Shown: positions 43,713 through 52,013 of the stretch, in pieces | Position numbering within the stretch: the first letter of the stretch is position 1 | Layout of the letters: every line of letters starts with the position of its first letter | Source of the DNA: Bacillota bacterium | GTDB taxonomy: Bacteria > Bacillota > Clostridia > Lachnospirales > Anaerotignaceae | Direction of reading: 5' to 3' | Assembly: GCA_019422105.1 (NCBI GenBank) | Contig: JAHZDZ010000001.1 | Coordinates: forward strand, 269,751 to 333,750 | DNA: 64,000 bases | Notes under the pieces: model-generated | What the model was told of the DNA's origin: nothing | The model's database searches: none | The model's input: only the letters and a program-made list of their open reading frames with translations | Program-made: the position numbers and the translations under genes

Positions 43713-43738
43713 TGGCAGGACAATATCTGTCCTGCCAT
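43713..43738 (+). terminator. Hairpin after trmO
   Basis: TGGCAGGACA pairs perfectly with TGTCCTGCCA around a six-base loop; a T run follows at 43750. Confidence 0.65.
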
Positions 43739-43780
43739 CAGACTGTAGACTTTTTTTATACTGCGGAAGGGTTCGGGAAT

Positions 43781-43950
43781 GGTCAGCACTTTTTCGCCTT
43801 GCTCAAAAGCCGCTCCGCGTCCCCGTTTGTCTTCCGGGTGCATGGTCAGCACTTTTTCGCCTTGCTCAAAAGCCGCTCCGCGTCCCCGTTTGTCTTCGGG
43901 GTGCATGGTCAGCACTTTTTCCCTCCTCTCAAAAACCGCTCCGCTCGTGC
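43781..43950. repeat. 63-bp tandem repeat, about 2.6 copies
   Basis: Units starting GGTCAGCACTTTTTCGCC begin at 43781, 43844 and 43907; the first two are almost identical and the third diverges after about 20 bases. Because 63 is a multiple of three, several frames stay open across it, but none has a ribosome binding site. The rest of 43951-44273 has GC-rich inverted patches and no gene. Confidence 0.85.
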
Positions 43951-44273
43951 CATTTATCTTTGGTACCGCCAGCGGTTAACATAACCTCGAGAGGTTGCCG
44001 CTGCACCAAAGCGTTTCCCGCATGTAATCCGCAGGAAAGGCAATCGAAAGAGTAGTCCGGCGGCGAAGCCGGCCCGTTGGGAATTTGTGAGCAGGGAACC
44101 GCAAAGAGAAGTACGGCTGCTATAGGCCATTTTCTCCAAGGGGAAATTCCTGACAGCCGGGGCTTTGTCCAGCCGAGGAAACAGAGGGTTTCAAGGCATT
44201 TATGCCACCGGAACACGTCTGTTTATTCCTGAATATAAAAGAAAACCTGTTTTCAATGAAGGGTGTAAATTGA

Positions 44274-45266
44274 TTAATGAGATCGCTTTTCTAAAAATTC
44301 CTTCAGATGGGAGTTGTAGGTTTCCCATTCCGGCTCAGGCCTATCCGAGCGCACTCCTATGGTGCCTGCCCCCGCCTGAGCAGACTGTACATCGTATTCC
44401 GCAAAGTCCTTCGGCGCATCCTGTATATTATGAAATACTGGCGCATCCCCCGCCCTGTCCGCAAAAGGCATTGGGAAATTAAACTTTTTCACATGCTGTA
44501 AATAGTGATCCATAAAAAATGTTCCGTAATTTCTGCACCGGCTGACCAAATCCAAATCCAGCGTCACAGTGGCCAAGGTCTCCTCCTGTCCCGCCTCCCA
44601 TAGAACCTGCCCTTCGGGGCTGATAACCATAGAGCCGCCGTACAAATGAGAGCCGCCGTTAAAGCCGCAGGCGTTTGTGGAGACAAAATAAGCCTGATTT
44701 TCAAGAGCCCTTGCAAAATGGATGGGACGGTTGAGCAGATTCAGCTCCTGTGGATCCAATGTCAGTTTTACCAAAACCTCAGCGCCCATCAACGTTTCAT
44801 TTCTGGAGATTTCGGGAAAGTTGGAATCATAGCAGATTTGTACTCCCACCCTTGTCTGTTTCTCCGGTATGTCAAAGGCGACATATTCCCTGCCCGGCAC
44901 AGACATATTTTCAGACGGCTCCCACGGCGCCATTTTACGGTAAACCGCTATTATTTCTCCCTTGGGATTAAAAACGGGAGCCGCATTATAGGCATAACCC
45001 TCCGGCAGATCCGGATGCAGCTCGTTGACGCTGCCCGGTATAAAATAAATGCCGTGGCGTCTGGCAATACTGGCAAAAAATTCAGTAGATGGGCCTGGTA
45101 TAGGCTCCGGTGTAAAGCGCTGCAAACATTCCACGCCAACCACTAACTCAGGCTTGTGATAGGAGGTCATTAAAGCGTCTGTCTTTTCCTCCAAATACCT
45201 GAAATTTTCCGCTGTATCCTTTGAAAGCGGCATCTGAATGATACCGACATTGAGAAACCTTCCCAT
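44274..45266 (-). CDS. Carbon-nitrogen hydrolase (nitrilase superfamily)
   Basis: A 330-residue hydrolase. The catalytic triad is visible: E46 in VGVECLQR, K111 in VYRKMAPWEP and C145 in VQICYDSNFPE. Relatives hydrolyse aliphatic amides, nitriles or carbamoyl compounds; the substrate is unknown. It lies 21 bases downstream of a GPH-type transporter in the same operon, and a divergent LysR regulator stands upstream. The likely role is import of a compound and hydrolysis of its amide bond. AAAGGG precedes the ATG. Confidence 0.88.
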   Translation of the reverse strand: MGRFLNVGIIQMPLSKDTAENFRYLEEKTDALMTSYHKPELVVGVECLQRFTPEPIPGPSTEFFASIARRHGIYFIPGSVNELHPDLPEGYAYNAAPVFNPKGEIIAVYRKMAPWEPSENMSVPGREYVAFDIPEKQTRVGVQICYDSNFPEISRNETLMGAEVLVKLTLDPQELNLLNRPIHFARALENQAYFVSTNACGFNGGSHLYGGSMVISPEGQVLWEAGQEETLATVTLDLDLVSRCRNYGTFFMDHYLQHVKKFNFPMPFADRAGDAPVFHNIQDAPKDFAEYDVQSAQAGAGTIGVRSDRPEPEWETYNSHLKEFLEKRSH

Positions 45267-45287
45267 ATTATCGCACCCTTTCTGTCA

Positions 45288-46712
45288 TTAAAATAATTTT
45301 TCCAGACCTTCCGTTGAGTATGCCTTTCCCTGCTGTTTCAATTCCAGCGCCTTGGTCAAAAGCTGGTAGCGTTTTAAGGTAAGCGGATACCTCCATGCAA
45401 AGAACCCTGCAATTAAGGCAATGATGCCGGGTACAGCCGTCAAAAGCAGTAAAAGACCTTTAAGCGTCTCCGAGGACTGTGCCGCCAAAGTCCCATCATA
45501 GCCAATAAAACCAAGCAGCATACCTGTCAGCCACATACCCGCCGCCGCGCCAAGCTTTTGCACAAAGGAGATAGCGGAAGTGATAGCGCCCTCTCTTCTC
45601 TTGCCGTTCACAAGTTCATCCACCTCACTGATATCATACATAATAGAAAAATACAGCGTCCAGAAAGCGCCCACGCCGATTTTCGTGCATACTGTAAAGA
45701 CAATCAGAGCAGCGAAGCTGGCAATTCCGGTAAAACCAAACAGAATCATACTGACGGCAGTAAAAAGGATAGCAGCCGTATAGGTTTTTGTCTTGTCAAA
45801 TCTTGTGGCAATAACACCCAAGCAAAGTGTCAGACACCAGTTGATAATAAGCACCGCCGTAAAATAGCCCGCCTGCACTGTTCCGCTGAAGCCGAGATTA
45901 TTTGTCATGACATAAACCGTCATAGTGCTGATAAAGGATGTAACCGCTGTAAAAAAGAGTACGGACAGTCCCAGGAATATGGAGGGCTTCAACTTCAATA
46001 CCTCCCAGTAGGTACGGATAATATTTGTCTTCTCCTCCTCATTTTTCTGATATCTCTCAGGCGGAAGCTCTTTCCCCTTTGTATTTTTCCAGCAGATAAG
46101 AATCGGGATAACCGTCGCAACACCCAAAACCGCTCCAATCACGCTCCAGGCCTGGTTCCCGCTCATGCCCGCGCTCTGAAGCTTTTCCAAAAGAACCGGC
46201 GGAAGCGCGGAGGCGATATAGGCGGCAACAACAGCAAGAAGGCTACTGTAAACCCTTAAAAGAGTTCTTTCCTTAGGATTCTGCGTTATCTCAGCGCCCA
46301 GGGCAAAGAATGGTATTACGTACATAGTATAAAAAGTCCAAAATAAAAGAGATATGCCAATAAAATAGACATTCTTCATCACGACGCTTGGAAAATTAAA
46401 GTTGGTAAACATAAGCCACACACAAATGCCATAGGGAATGGCACCCGCCAGCATCACCGGACGTCTGCGGCCGTATTTTCCCCGCAAGTTATCAGAAAAA
46501 TATCCTATGATTGGGTCCGTAATGCCGTCCCACAATACTGCAATCAGCGAGATAATGCCTGCAAGGGCCGGTTTAAGCCCAACAAAGTCCGTCAAAAAAA
46601 CCAGGAAAAAGGTATAAAACACACCGTATCCGACGGAATCTCCCATCTGTCCGACAGCATACCCCACCTTAACCTTAACGGGCAGCTTTTTATTGATGTC
46701 GTCTACTGCCAT
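45288..46712 (-). CDS. GPH-family (MelB-like) cation symporter
   Basis: A 474-residue transporter with about twelve membrane helices. The N-terminal VKVGYAVGQMGDSVGYGVFY and the LWDGITDPIIGYFSDNLRGKYGRRRP region contain the paired aspartates and the loop motif of the glycoside-pentoside-hexuronide:cation symporters. The start at 46712 is chosen for GGAGTG upstream; the longer frame adds 24 unlikely residues. It is the first gene of an operon with a nitrilase-family hydrolase, suggesting that the substrate may be an amide- or carbamoyl-containing compound rather than a plain sugar. Confidence 0.88.
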   Translation of the reverse strand: MAVDDINKKLPVKVKVGYAVGQMGDSVGYGVFYTFFLVFLTDFVGLKPALAGIISLIAVLWDGITDPIIGYFSDNLRGKYGRRRPVMLAGAIPYGICVWLMFTNFNFPSVVMKNVYFIGISLLFWTFYTMYVIPFFALGAEITQNPKERTLLRVYSSLLAVVAAYIASALPPVLLEKLQSAGMSGNQAWSVIGAVLGVATVIPILICWKNTKGKELPPERYQKNEEEKTNIIRTYWEVLKLKPSIFLGLSVLFFTAVTSFISTMTVYVMTNNLGFSGTVQAGYFTAVLIINWCLTLCLGVIATRFDKTKTYTAAILFTAVSMILFGFTGIASFAALIVFTVCTKIGVGAFWTLYFSIMYDISEVDELVNGKRREGAITSAISFVQKLGAAAGMWLTGMLLGFIGYDGTLAAQSSETLKGLLLLLTAVPGIIALIAGFFAWRYPLTLKRYQLLTKALELKQQGKAYSTEGLEKLF

Positions 46713-46941
46713 AAGCCACACTCCTCTCCTTACTTTACTTTTGATTTTTGGAGACAGGAACCGCTGCAGCAAATCCCCAAGCAATGGTAAATTTTGCCAC
46801 TAATTACAATTTGACAAAACTCTTGTTGCTTAATATCATTATAGTATGGCAATTCATATTTGCATAATATCAAAATACAATAGGGCGGTATTAATATAAT
46901 TTATAACCATAGGAAAAAAAGCATTCAGAAGGGGTGATAAA

Positions 46942-47880
46942 ATGACACTGCAACAGCTTCAGTATATAGTGGAGGTAGAGCGATGCGGATCCATCAATAA
47001 GGCCGCCCAGAACCTTTTTACATCTCAGCCGAATGTCAGCGCCGCAATCAAAAATCTGGAAAGGGAATTGAATATTTGTATTTTTGACCGCAACAGCATG
47101 GGCGTTTCTGCTACGGCGGAAGGGCAGGAGCTTGTCTCCTACGCAAAATCAATACTGTCTCAAATTGACATGGTAAAAAATATTTATGTAGCGGAAAAAC
47201 CGGCGAACAGCGCGGTTTTAAGAATTTCATGCCAGCCCTTTGTCTTTATCACAGACGTGCTGATACAGTTTTACAACGCCTTTATGAAGGACTGTGAGAA
47301 ATGCAAAATTGTCTTTCATGAGGTGCCTCAAATCACTGTTTTGGAGCATATCTTAAATGGGAAAAGCAACATAGGCCTATTAACTATTTATACAATGCAA
47401 TCCTCCTTCTGGCTGAAGCTTCTTCAGGCCAAGTCTGTGGAATATGAGCTTTTATTTAAAATGACTCCCAAAATACTGGTCAGTAAGAGACATCCGCTGG
47501 CAGTCAAAAAAAGCATTCGCCTTGAGGATTTATCCAATTATCCCTATCTCCACTATGGAGACGAAAACTTTTTGTCAGTAACGAACAGAAATGACGCTGA
47601 AGAGATACTGGGACTGGACCACCATAAAAAATTAATCTGTGTCCGCGACCAGTACTCTACCCACACTATTTTGTTGAATACAGACGCTTTCGACGTTTCC
47701 TTTTATCCGCCCTCAGGCAAGCTTTTTTCCACACCGCATCCTGATTTGGCTGCTATCCCTTTTCATGCGGGGGATATTGTCTCTAACGTTTATCTAATCA
47801 AGGCAAAAAACAAGCTGCTGGATGAAAATGAAAGTCTCTTTATCGACTGCCTGAAGCAGTACTGTAAAGAAAACAGCTAA
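46942..47880 (+). CDS. LysR-family transcriptional regulator
   Basis: A 312-residue LysR regulator. The N-terminal winged helix (MTLQQLQYIVEVERCGSINKAAQNLF and QPNVSAAIKNLEREL) is intact and the C-terminal periplasmic-binding-like effector domain runs from about residue 90. It is divergent from the transporter-nitrilase operon across a 229-bp AT-rich region, the classic layout for a LysR protein that senses the operon's substrate and activates it. AGAAGGGG precedes the ATG. Confidence 0.9.
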   Translation: MTLQQLQYIVEVERCGSINKAAQNLFTSQPNVSAAIKNLERELNICIFDRNSMGVSATAEGQELVSYAKSILSQIDMVKNIYVAEKPANSAVLRISCQPFVFITDVLIQFYNAFMKDCEKCKIVFHEVPQITVLEHILNGKSNIGLLTIYTMQSSFWLKLLQAKSVEYELLFKMTPKILVSKRHPLAVKKSIRLEDLSNYPYLHYGDENFLSVTNRNDAEEILGLDHHKKLICVRDQYSTHTILLNTDAFDVSFYPPSGKLFSTPHPDLAAIPFHAGDIVSNVYLIKAKNKLLDENESLFIDCLKQYCKENS

Positions 47881-47914
47881 ATAAAGGGTAGCTTAAAAAC
47901 GGCCTTACATAAAA

Positions 47915-47961
47915 ATCCAAATAAAAAACAGCGGCAAACTGCCGCTGTTTTTTATTTGGAT
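47915..47961. terminator. 22-bp perfect palindromic terminator
   Basis: A 47-bp perfect inverted repeat with a three-base centre (AAC), including CAGCGGCA/TGCCGCTG flanked by A and T runs. It ends both the LysR gene and the convergent yhbY gene. Confidence 0.9.
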
Positions 47962-48050
47962 TCTGCCAAGATTCACAAACCTTTGCTAAAGAAAACCTTT
48001 TCCTTTTGTAAGAAAGCTTTTTTCCATAAAGCTTATTGCTCCGCATTTTA

Positions 48051-48350
48051 TTACTTTGCTTTCGGCAGCTCTATCACTGCCTTTTTGCTGTTCTGTCTGT
48101 ACAATACAAATTTATTGCCAATCACCTGCACAACCTCTGCGTGAGTTCTGTCCGCAATCGTTTGCGCAACCTCTCGTACCTCCAGAAGGTTATTGTCCAA
48201 AACATTGGCCTTTACCAGTTCCCTGGCCTCCAAAGCATCATCTATGGAAGCTGTCAGCTCCGGTGTTATACCACCTTTTCCCACATGAAATATGGTATCA
48301 AGACCATTTGCCAGTCCGCGCAGATGAGCCCTTTGCTTGCTTGTCAACAT
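48051..48350 (-). CDS. yhbY: YhbY-type CRM-domain RNA-binding protein
   Basis: A 99-residue single CRM-domain protein (MLTSKQRAHLRGLANGL, then VGKGGITPELT with the GxxG loop). YhbY associates with pre-50S particles and is thought to assist 50S assembly. It is the last gene of the rplU-prp-rpmA-obgE-yhbY cluster, 120 bases after obgE, which fits its ribosome role. The C-terminus ends at a strong bidirectional terminator. Confidence 0.92.
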   Translation of the reverse strand: MLTSKQRAHLRGLANGLDTIFHVGKGGITPELTASIDDALEARELVKANVLDNNLLEVREVAQTIADRTHAEVVQVIGNKFVLYRQNSKKAVIELPKAK

Positions 48351-48470
48351 TTTAAAACCTCTTCTTTCTTCTTCCTGTCACTTTCAACAAATAAAAGCCA
48401 TTATTCTGTATCCGTGCCCTTTTGAAAAGGCTGCAGTCTCTCTGAGGCTGATAGTGAGCAGACAGGCCTT

Positions 48471-49748
48471 TTATTTGTAATAATCAAATTCCAGATTATA
48501 AATCTTAACTGTATCGCCTTCCTGGATTCCTTTTTCCTCCAGTGCGTCGATAATGCCTTTTTCCCTCAGATACTTCTGGAAGAAGGCAAAACCTTTTTCT
48601 GTGTCAATGTTGGTATAGCCTATCATTTTTTCGACGCCGACGCCGGTTACTACATAGTAATTGCCGTCAAAAATTTCTATCTCGAATGGCTCCCTGTCGA
48701 TTTCCACTTCCTGATATTCCTCAAAGTCCTCCTCAAAAACAATGTCCTCAGGATAATCCTTTAATATCCGGAATACAGCATCCAGGAGAGCATCCAATCC
48801 CGCATTTGTTGCCGCAGAAACTGGGAATACCTGGTACCCCTCTTTTTCATAGGCTTCCTTTAACCTGACTACATTTTCCTCCGCCTCCGGTATATCTGTT
48901 TTGTTGGCGGCAATTATCTGGGGACGTTTCAGCAAATCTTCCCTGTAATCAGAAAGCTCTTTATTGATAACGGCAATATCCTCCACAGGGTCTCTTCCCT
49001 CAATGGCAGCGGCGTCCACCACATGAATAAATACCTTGACACGCTCAACGTGCCTTAAAAACTCATGTCCAAGGCCAACTCCCTCGCTGGCGCCCTCCAC
49101 AAGTCCCGGAATATCCGCCATGACAAAATCGCTGCCATAACGCCCGCGCACAACGCCCAGGTTAGGACTTAGAGTGGTGAAGTGATAATTGGCAATTTTC
49201 GGGTTGGCATTTGTCACCATGGAAAGCAGTGTGGATTTTCCTACATTTGGCAGGCCAATAAGCCCGACATCCGCAATGAGCTTCAATTCCAATACAATAT
49301 CATATTCCTTGGCAGTCTGACCGCGCTCTGCATACCGCGGCGCCTGTCTGGTGGGAGTTGCAAAGTGCTGGTTGCCCTTTCCGCCCTTTCCCCCGTGTAT
49401 GAGTATTTTTTCCTCTCCGGCTCTGGTAATATCAGCCATAACCTTGTTGGAATTGGCCTCCCTGATGACGGTGCCTACAGGCACCTTTATGATAACATCA
49501 CTGCCGTCCTTGCCAAAGCAGTTTCTTTTTCCGCCATCCTCGCCGTTTTCCGCCTTAAAGCTTCTTTTATAGCGGAAATCAACAAGGGTATTCATATCCT
49601 CCGTGCCCACAAAAATAACGTCGCCGCCCCTGCCGCCATCGCCGCCGTCAGGGCCGCCGTGGGTAATATACTTTGCGCGGTAAAAGGATACGCAGCCGTT
49701 GCCGCCGTTGCCGCCCTTAATATGAATTTTTACTCTGTCTACAAACAT
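48471..49748 (-). CDS. obgE: Obg-family GTPase ObgE
   Basis: A 425-residue GTPase linking 50S assembly, replication and stress. The glycine-rich Obg fold (about 1-158, with many GGxGG turns such as GGNGGNGC) precedes the G domain: GLPNVGKST (G1), DIPGLVEGASEGVGLGHEF (G3 and switch II) and NKTD (G4). A C-terminal OCT domain (about 345-425) completes it. It belongs to the ribosome operon with L21, Prp and L27. An unusual multi-stem repeat element separates it from rpmA and may lower its expression. Confidence 0.95.
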   Translation of the reverse strand: MFVDRVKIHIKGGNGGNGCVSFYRAKYITHGGPDGGDGGRGGDVIFVGTEDMNTLVDFRYKRSFKAENGEDGGKRNCFGKDGSDVIIKVPVGTVIREANSNKVMADITRAGEEKILIHGGKGGKGNQHFATPTRQAPRYAERGQTAKEYDIVLELKLIADVGLIGLPNVGKSTLLSMVTNANPKIANYHFTTLSPNLGVVRGRYGSDFVMADIPGLVEGASEGVGLGHEFLRHVERVKVFIHVVDAAAIEGRDPVEDIAVINKELSDYREDLLKRPQIIAANKTDIPEAEENVVRLKEAYEKEGYQVFPVSAATNAGLDALLDAVFRILKDYPEDIVFEEDFEEYQEVEIDREPFEIEIFDGNYYVVTGVGVEKMIGYTNIDTEKGFAFFQKYLREKGIIDALEEKGIQEGDTVKIYNLEFDYYK

Positions 49749-49833
49749 TTGTTACACCTCTATTCAAAAACATTGTTTTCCCTCTTACATTAGTATTAGT
49801 ATAAGAGAAAAACAACAAGCTATACCTGTCTTA

Positions 49834-50027
49834 AAAAATGGAAGCTAAGGCGGATTGACTTAAGAAAACAAAATATTACTATAAATGTGTTCTTAAGGAA
49901 AACGCCGAGGCCGTGTGGCATAAGAAAACGAAGCGATATGATTTCAATAAACAAAAAAAGCTTGATTCTTCAAGCTTTTTTGTTACAAAGTTTTCTTATG
50001 GCACCGGCCATTAACGCTTCCATTTTT
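49834..50027. repeat. Multi-stem dispersed element, copy 2 (inside the rpmA-obgE interval)
   Basis: A 194-bp element with perfect 12-bp terminal inverted repeats (AAAAATGGAAGC and GCTTCCATTTTT). A second stem is CTTAAGAA with TTCTTAAG. A long middle stem GGCCGTGTGGCATAAGAAAAC pairs with GTTTTCTTATGGCACCGGCC. The terminal hairpin is ACAAAAAAAGCTTGA/TCAAGCTTTTTTGT. It is homologous to 7390-7572, and stems are kept by paired changes. Here it must be transcribed with the operon, and the terminal hairpin plus its T run could act as a partial terminator. Confidence 0.75.
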
Positions 50028-50035
50028 AGGCTTTC

Positions 50036-50326
50036 TTATTCAGCAATTTCAACAGGGTAAACAGAAACCTGTTTTTTGTCTCTGCCTTTTCTTTCATACC
50101 TCACACGTCCGTCAACCAAAGCGAAAAGAGAATCGTTGCCGCCTCTTCCTACATTGATGCCCGGATGGATTTTTGTACCCCTCTGTGTATATAAAATATT
50201 GCCGGCCTTTACAACCTGTCCGTCAGCACGCTTTGCGCCAAGTCTTTTAGACTCGGAATCACGTCCGTTACGAGTAGAACCAACACCTTTTTTATGTGCA
50301 AAAAACTGAAGGTTTAATTTTAACAT
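50036..50326 (-). CDS. rpmA: 50S ribosomal protein L27
   Basis: A 96-residue L27. The N-terminal nine residues MLKLNLQFF form the Firmicutes-specific extension that must be cut before AHKKG to free the tail reaching the peptidyl-transferase centre. The rest (GSTRNGRDSESKRLGAKR, PGINVGRGGNDSLFA) is standard L27. The cleaving protease Prp is encoded immediately upstream, three bases away, as usual in this phylum. Confidence 0.97.
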   Translation of the reverse strand: MLKLNLQFFAHKKGVGSTRNGRDSESKRLGAKRADGQVVKAGNILYTQRGTKIHPGINVGRGGNDSLFALVDGRVRYERKGRDKKQVSVYPVEIAE

Positions 50327-50329
50327 CGT

Positions 50330-50671
50330 TTACACCTCCTCAAAATTTATGGATATATAACCGCTATACTCATTTTCAATATCGGTAAGTCCATGCAGCA
50401 TAACTTTCAACAAAAGCTGCACATCATGGTTTTTTTTGCCCTGCTTCATTTCAGGTAAGCTGTACTCTATAAATCCGCCTTTTTTTTCATCCGCTTCCAT
50501 TTCGAAGGGTTCATCACAGAAAAGCTCAATACAATTGATGGTATTAAATACCAGTATCGTTACTGCAGAGCAGACGATATCGCTTCCCTCCTCAGCATAT
50601 CCGGCATGGCCGCTGAGACGGAATCCATAGATGCTCTTTTCCCCGTCACGAAAAATCGTCACATTTATCAT
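50330..50671 (-). CDS. prp: Ribosomal-processing cysteine protease Prp
   Basis: A 113-residue protease that removes the N-terminal extension of L27. The catalytic dyad is H22 in GHAGYA and C34 in SDIVCSAVT, at the positions known for the S. aureus enzyme. It sits between rplU and rpmA with almost no spacing, so the substrate is made directly after it. Confidence 0.93.
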   Translation of the reverse strand: MINVTIFRDGEKSIYGFRLSGHAGYAEEGSDIVCSAVTILVFNTINCIELFCDEPFEMEADEKKGGFIEYSLPEMKQGKKNHDVQLLLKVMLHGLTDIENEYSGYISINFEEV

Positions 50672-50676
50672 GTTAA

Positions 50677-50988
50677 TTAAAGGGAAATAGCGTTAATCTG
50701 CAATTTAGTAAATGGCTGTCTGTGACCTTTTTTCTTATGGAAGCCTTTTTTGGATTTGTATTTATAAACAATAACCTTTTTCGCTTTTCCATCACCAATT
50801 ACTGTAGCAGAAACATTTGCACCCTCCACATAAGGAGCGCCAACCTTTAAGCCGTTATCGTCAGCTAAAGCCATAACCTTGTCAAAAGAATAGCTTGTAC
50901 CAGCCTCAACGTCCAATTTCTCGACTGTAATCACGTCGCCCTCAGATACCTTATACTGCTTTCCACCAGTTTCAATAATTGCGTACAC
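50677..50988 (-). CDS. rplU: 50S ribosomal protein L21
   Basis: A 103-residue L21 beginning VYAIIETGGKQYKVSEGDVI and ending in the basic KKGHRQPFTKLQI tail that contacts 23S rRNA. The start is a GTG at 50988, seven bases after GAGGAGG; the upstream ATG frame would hide that site and is rejected. It is the first gene of the ribosomal operon, preceded by a consensus promoter and a candidate L21 leader. Confidence 0.95.
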   Translation of the reverse strand: MYAIIETGGKQYKVSEGDVITVEKLDVEAGTSYSFDKVMALADDNGLKVGAPYVEGANVSATVIGDGKAKKVIVYKYKSKKGFHKKKGHRQPFTKLQINAISL

Positions 50989-50999
50989 ACGTACACCTC

Positions 51000-51074
51000 C
51001 TCGCAATTTACTCGCCAAATACGGTATTTAGAACCTTATCTAAATTTCAAACCTCTTTGTGCGGCTGAACATAC
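51000..51074 (-). promoter_or_regulatory. Candidate L21 leader
   Basis: The transcript leader reads GTTCAGCCGCACAAAGAGGTTT and then TTAGATAAGGTTCTAA, resembling the Firmicutes L21 leader, which is thought to bind L21 and autoregulate the operon. Identified by memory of the motif only. Confidence 0.5.
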
Positions 51075-51080
51075 TCCCTT

Positions 51081-51109
51081 AATATAACATAAAGCTTTTA
51101 CTGTGTCAA
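51081..51109 (-). promoter_or_regulatory. Promoter of the rplU operon
   Basis: TTGACA (51104-51109) and TATATT (51081-51086) with a 17-base spacer on the minus strand. Confidence 0.85.
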
Positions 51110-51155
51110 CGAAAGAATCCGAAATTCCGCTTAATTTTAGTATTTGTGACTATAT

Positions 51156-51395
51156 TCAAAGTATTGTCCAAATTCCTCTCGGACTTGATTCGGCTTTCTG
51201 CATCCGTCCTGTTTTTCTCAGTTCAGTCGCTTCCCACCTGATATCATATTGCCATGTATAAAATAAATCTCCTGATTGTTCAAGTGCAGAGTGATAATGA
51301 TTCCAAACATACTAACATACGCTTATAATATCAGCTTGTCCCCCCAACTCCTTTATTGAAGCATAAAGAATATCAGGTAAATCATACCTGTTCAT
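51156..51395 (-). pseudogene. Small Mrr-N-terminal-like (winged-helix) protein interrupted by one TAG
   Basis: An 80-codon frame on the minus strand that is intact except for an in-frame TAG at codon 28. It starts MNRYDLPDILYASIKELGG with AGGAAGGG upstream; after the stop it continues YVWNHYHSALEQSGDLFYTWQY and ends with GIWTIL and TGA. The second half resembles small winged-helix proteins related to the N-terminal domain of Mrr restriction enzymes. A single substitution (probably AAG to TAG) explains the loss, so the decay is recent or is a sequencing error. Confidence 0.65.
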
Positions 51396-51481
51396 TTTTC
51401 AAACACCCTTCCTGTCTTTTTTATCAACACCTGACCACAATACGGCCTTTGGTAAAAACAGTAAATTATCTGACCGCCTTT

Positions 51482-52000
51482 TCAAAGTCTGAATTCCGGC
51501 GGATATTGAACCAATCCGCAGACTCCGCTTAAAGCCCCCTTCCAGAGCTCCTTTGCCATAAAAAACCTGTCCTCCGCCACAAAGGGGGGACGTATTCCAA
51601 AACGGGATGCAGGTACATAGCCAAAGCGTCCATAGTAAGCGTTATCTCCCAATATGGAAATACCTCTGTAGCCCATCTCTCTGGCCACTATTTCCCCCGC
51701 CTGGATCAGCTTGCCGCCTATACCTTTTTTTTGACAACTCGGATGAACCGCCAAAGGCGCAAGACAAAGAAGCGTTGCTTCCCCAACTGCAATCTCCGTA
51801 AAAAGGGCATAGCCCGCCAAAGATTCCCCTCTATCCGCCACCAAAGCCAATTCCGGCACAAATGCTTTGCTCCCGCGCAGCCTTGCCACTAAATGCTGCT
51901 CATCGTGGTCGGTATGATCCGCTGTCAAAAAAGCCTCCTCCACAAGCCTTCCAATACTGTCATAATCCTTCGTTGCTTCCTTTCTTACTCTTATCTGCAA
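51482..52000 (-). CDS. GNAT-family N-acetyltransferase (YhbS-like)
   Basis: A 172-residue acetyltransferase. The acetyl-CoA binding motif is LAPLAVHPSCQKKGIGGKLIQ (R/Q-x-x-G-x-G/A type), followed by the beta5 stretch SILGDNAYYGRFGY characteristic of YhbS-like members. Substrate unknown. It begins 13 bases after the end of the TPR gene and is probably translated from the same transcript. Confidence 0.85.
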   Translation of the reverse strand: MQIRVRKEATKDYDSIGRLVEEAFLTADHTDHDEQHLVARLRGSKAFVPELALVADRGESLAGYALFTEIAVGEATLLCLAPLAVHPSCQKKGIGGKLIQAGEIVAREMGYRGISILGDNAYYGRFGYVPASRFGIRPPFVAEDRFFMAKELWKGALSGVCGLVQYPPEFRL

Positions 52001-52013
52001 TCTCCTGACTCCT

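Noticed and set aside
43580..43915. 111-codon minus-strand frame and three plus-strand frames across the 63-bp tandem repeats
   Set aside because: They exist because the repeat period is a multiple of three; none has a ribosome binding site or recognisable domain.
43781..43950. Possible CRISPR array
   Set aside because: The repeats are contiguous with no unique spacers and there are no cas genes nearby.
43951..44250. GC-rich inverted patches after the tandem repeat as an rRNA or tRNA gene
   Set aside because: No cloverleaf or rRNA signature sequence could be read there.
51312..51314. TAG in the small winged-helix gene as a recoded (pyrrolysine or read-through) codon
   Set aside because: There is no recoding signal or pyrrolysine machinery in view, and other genes end normally; a nonsense mutation is simpler.
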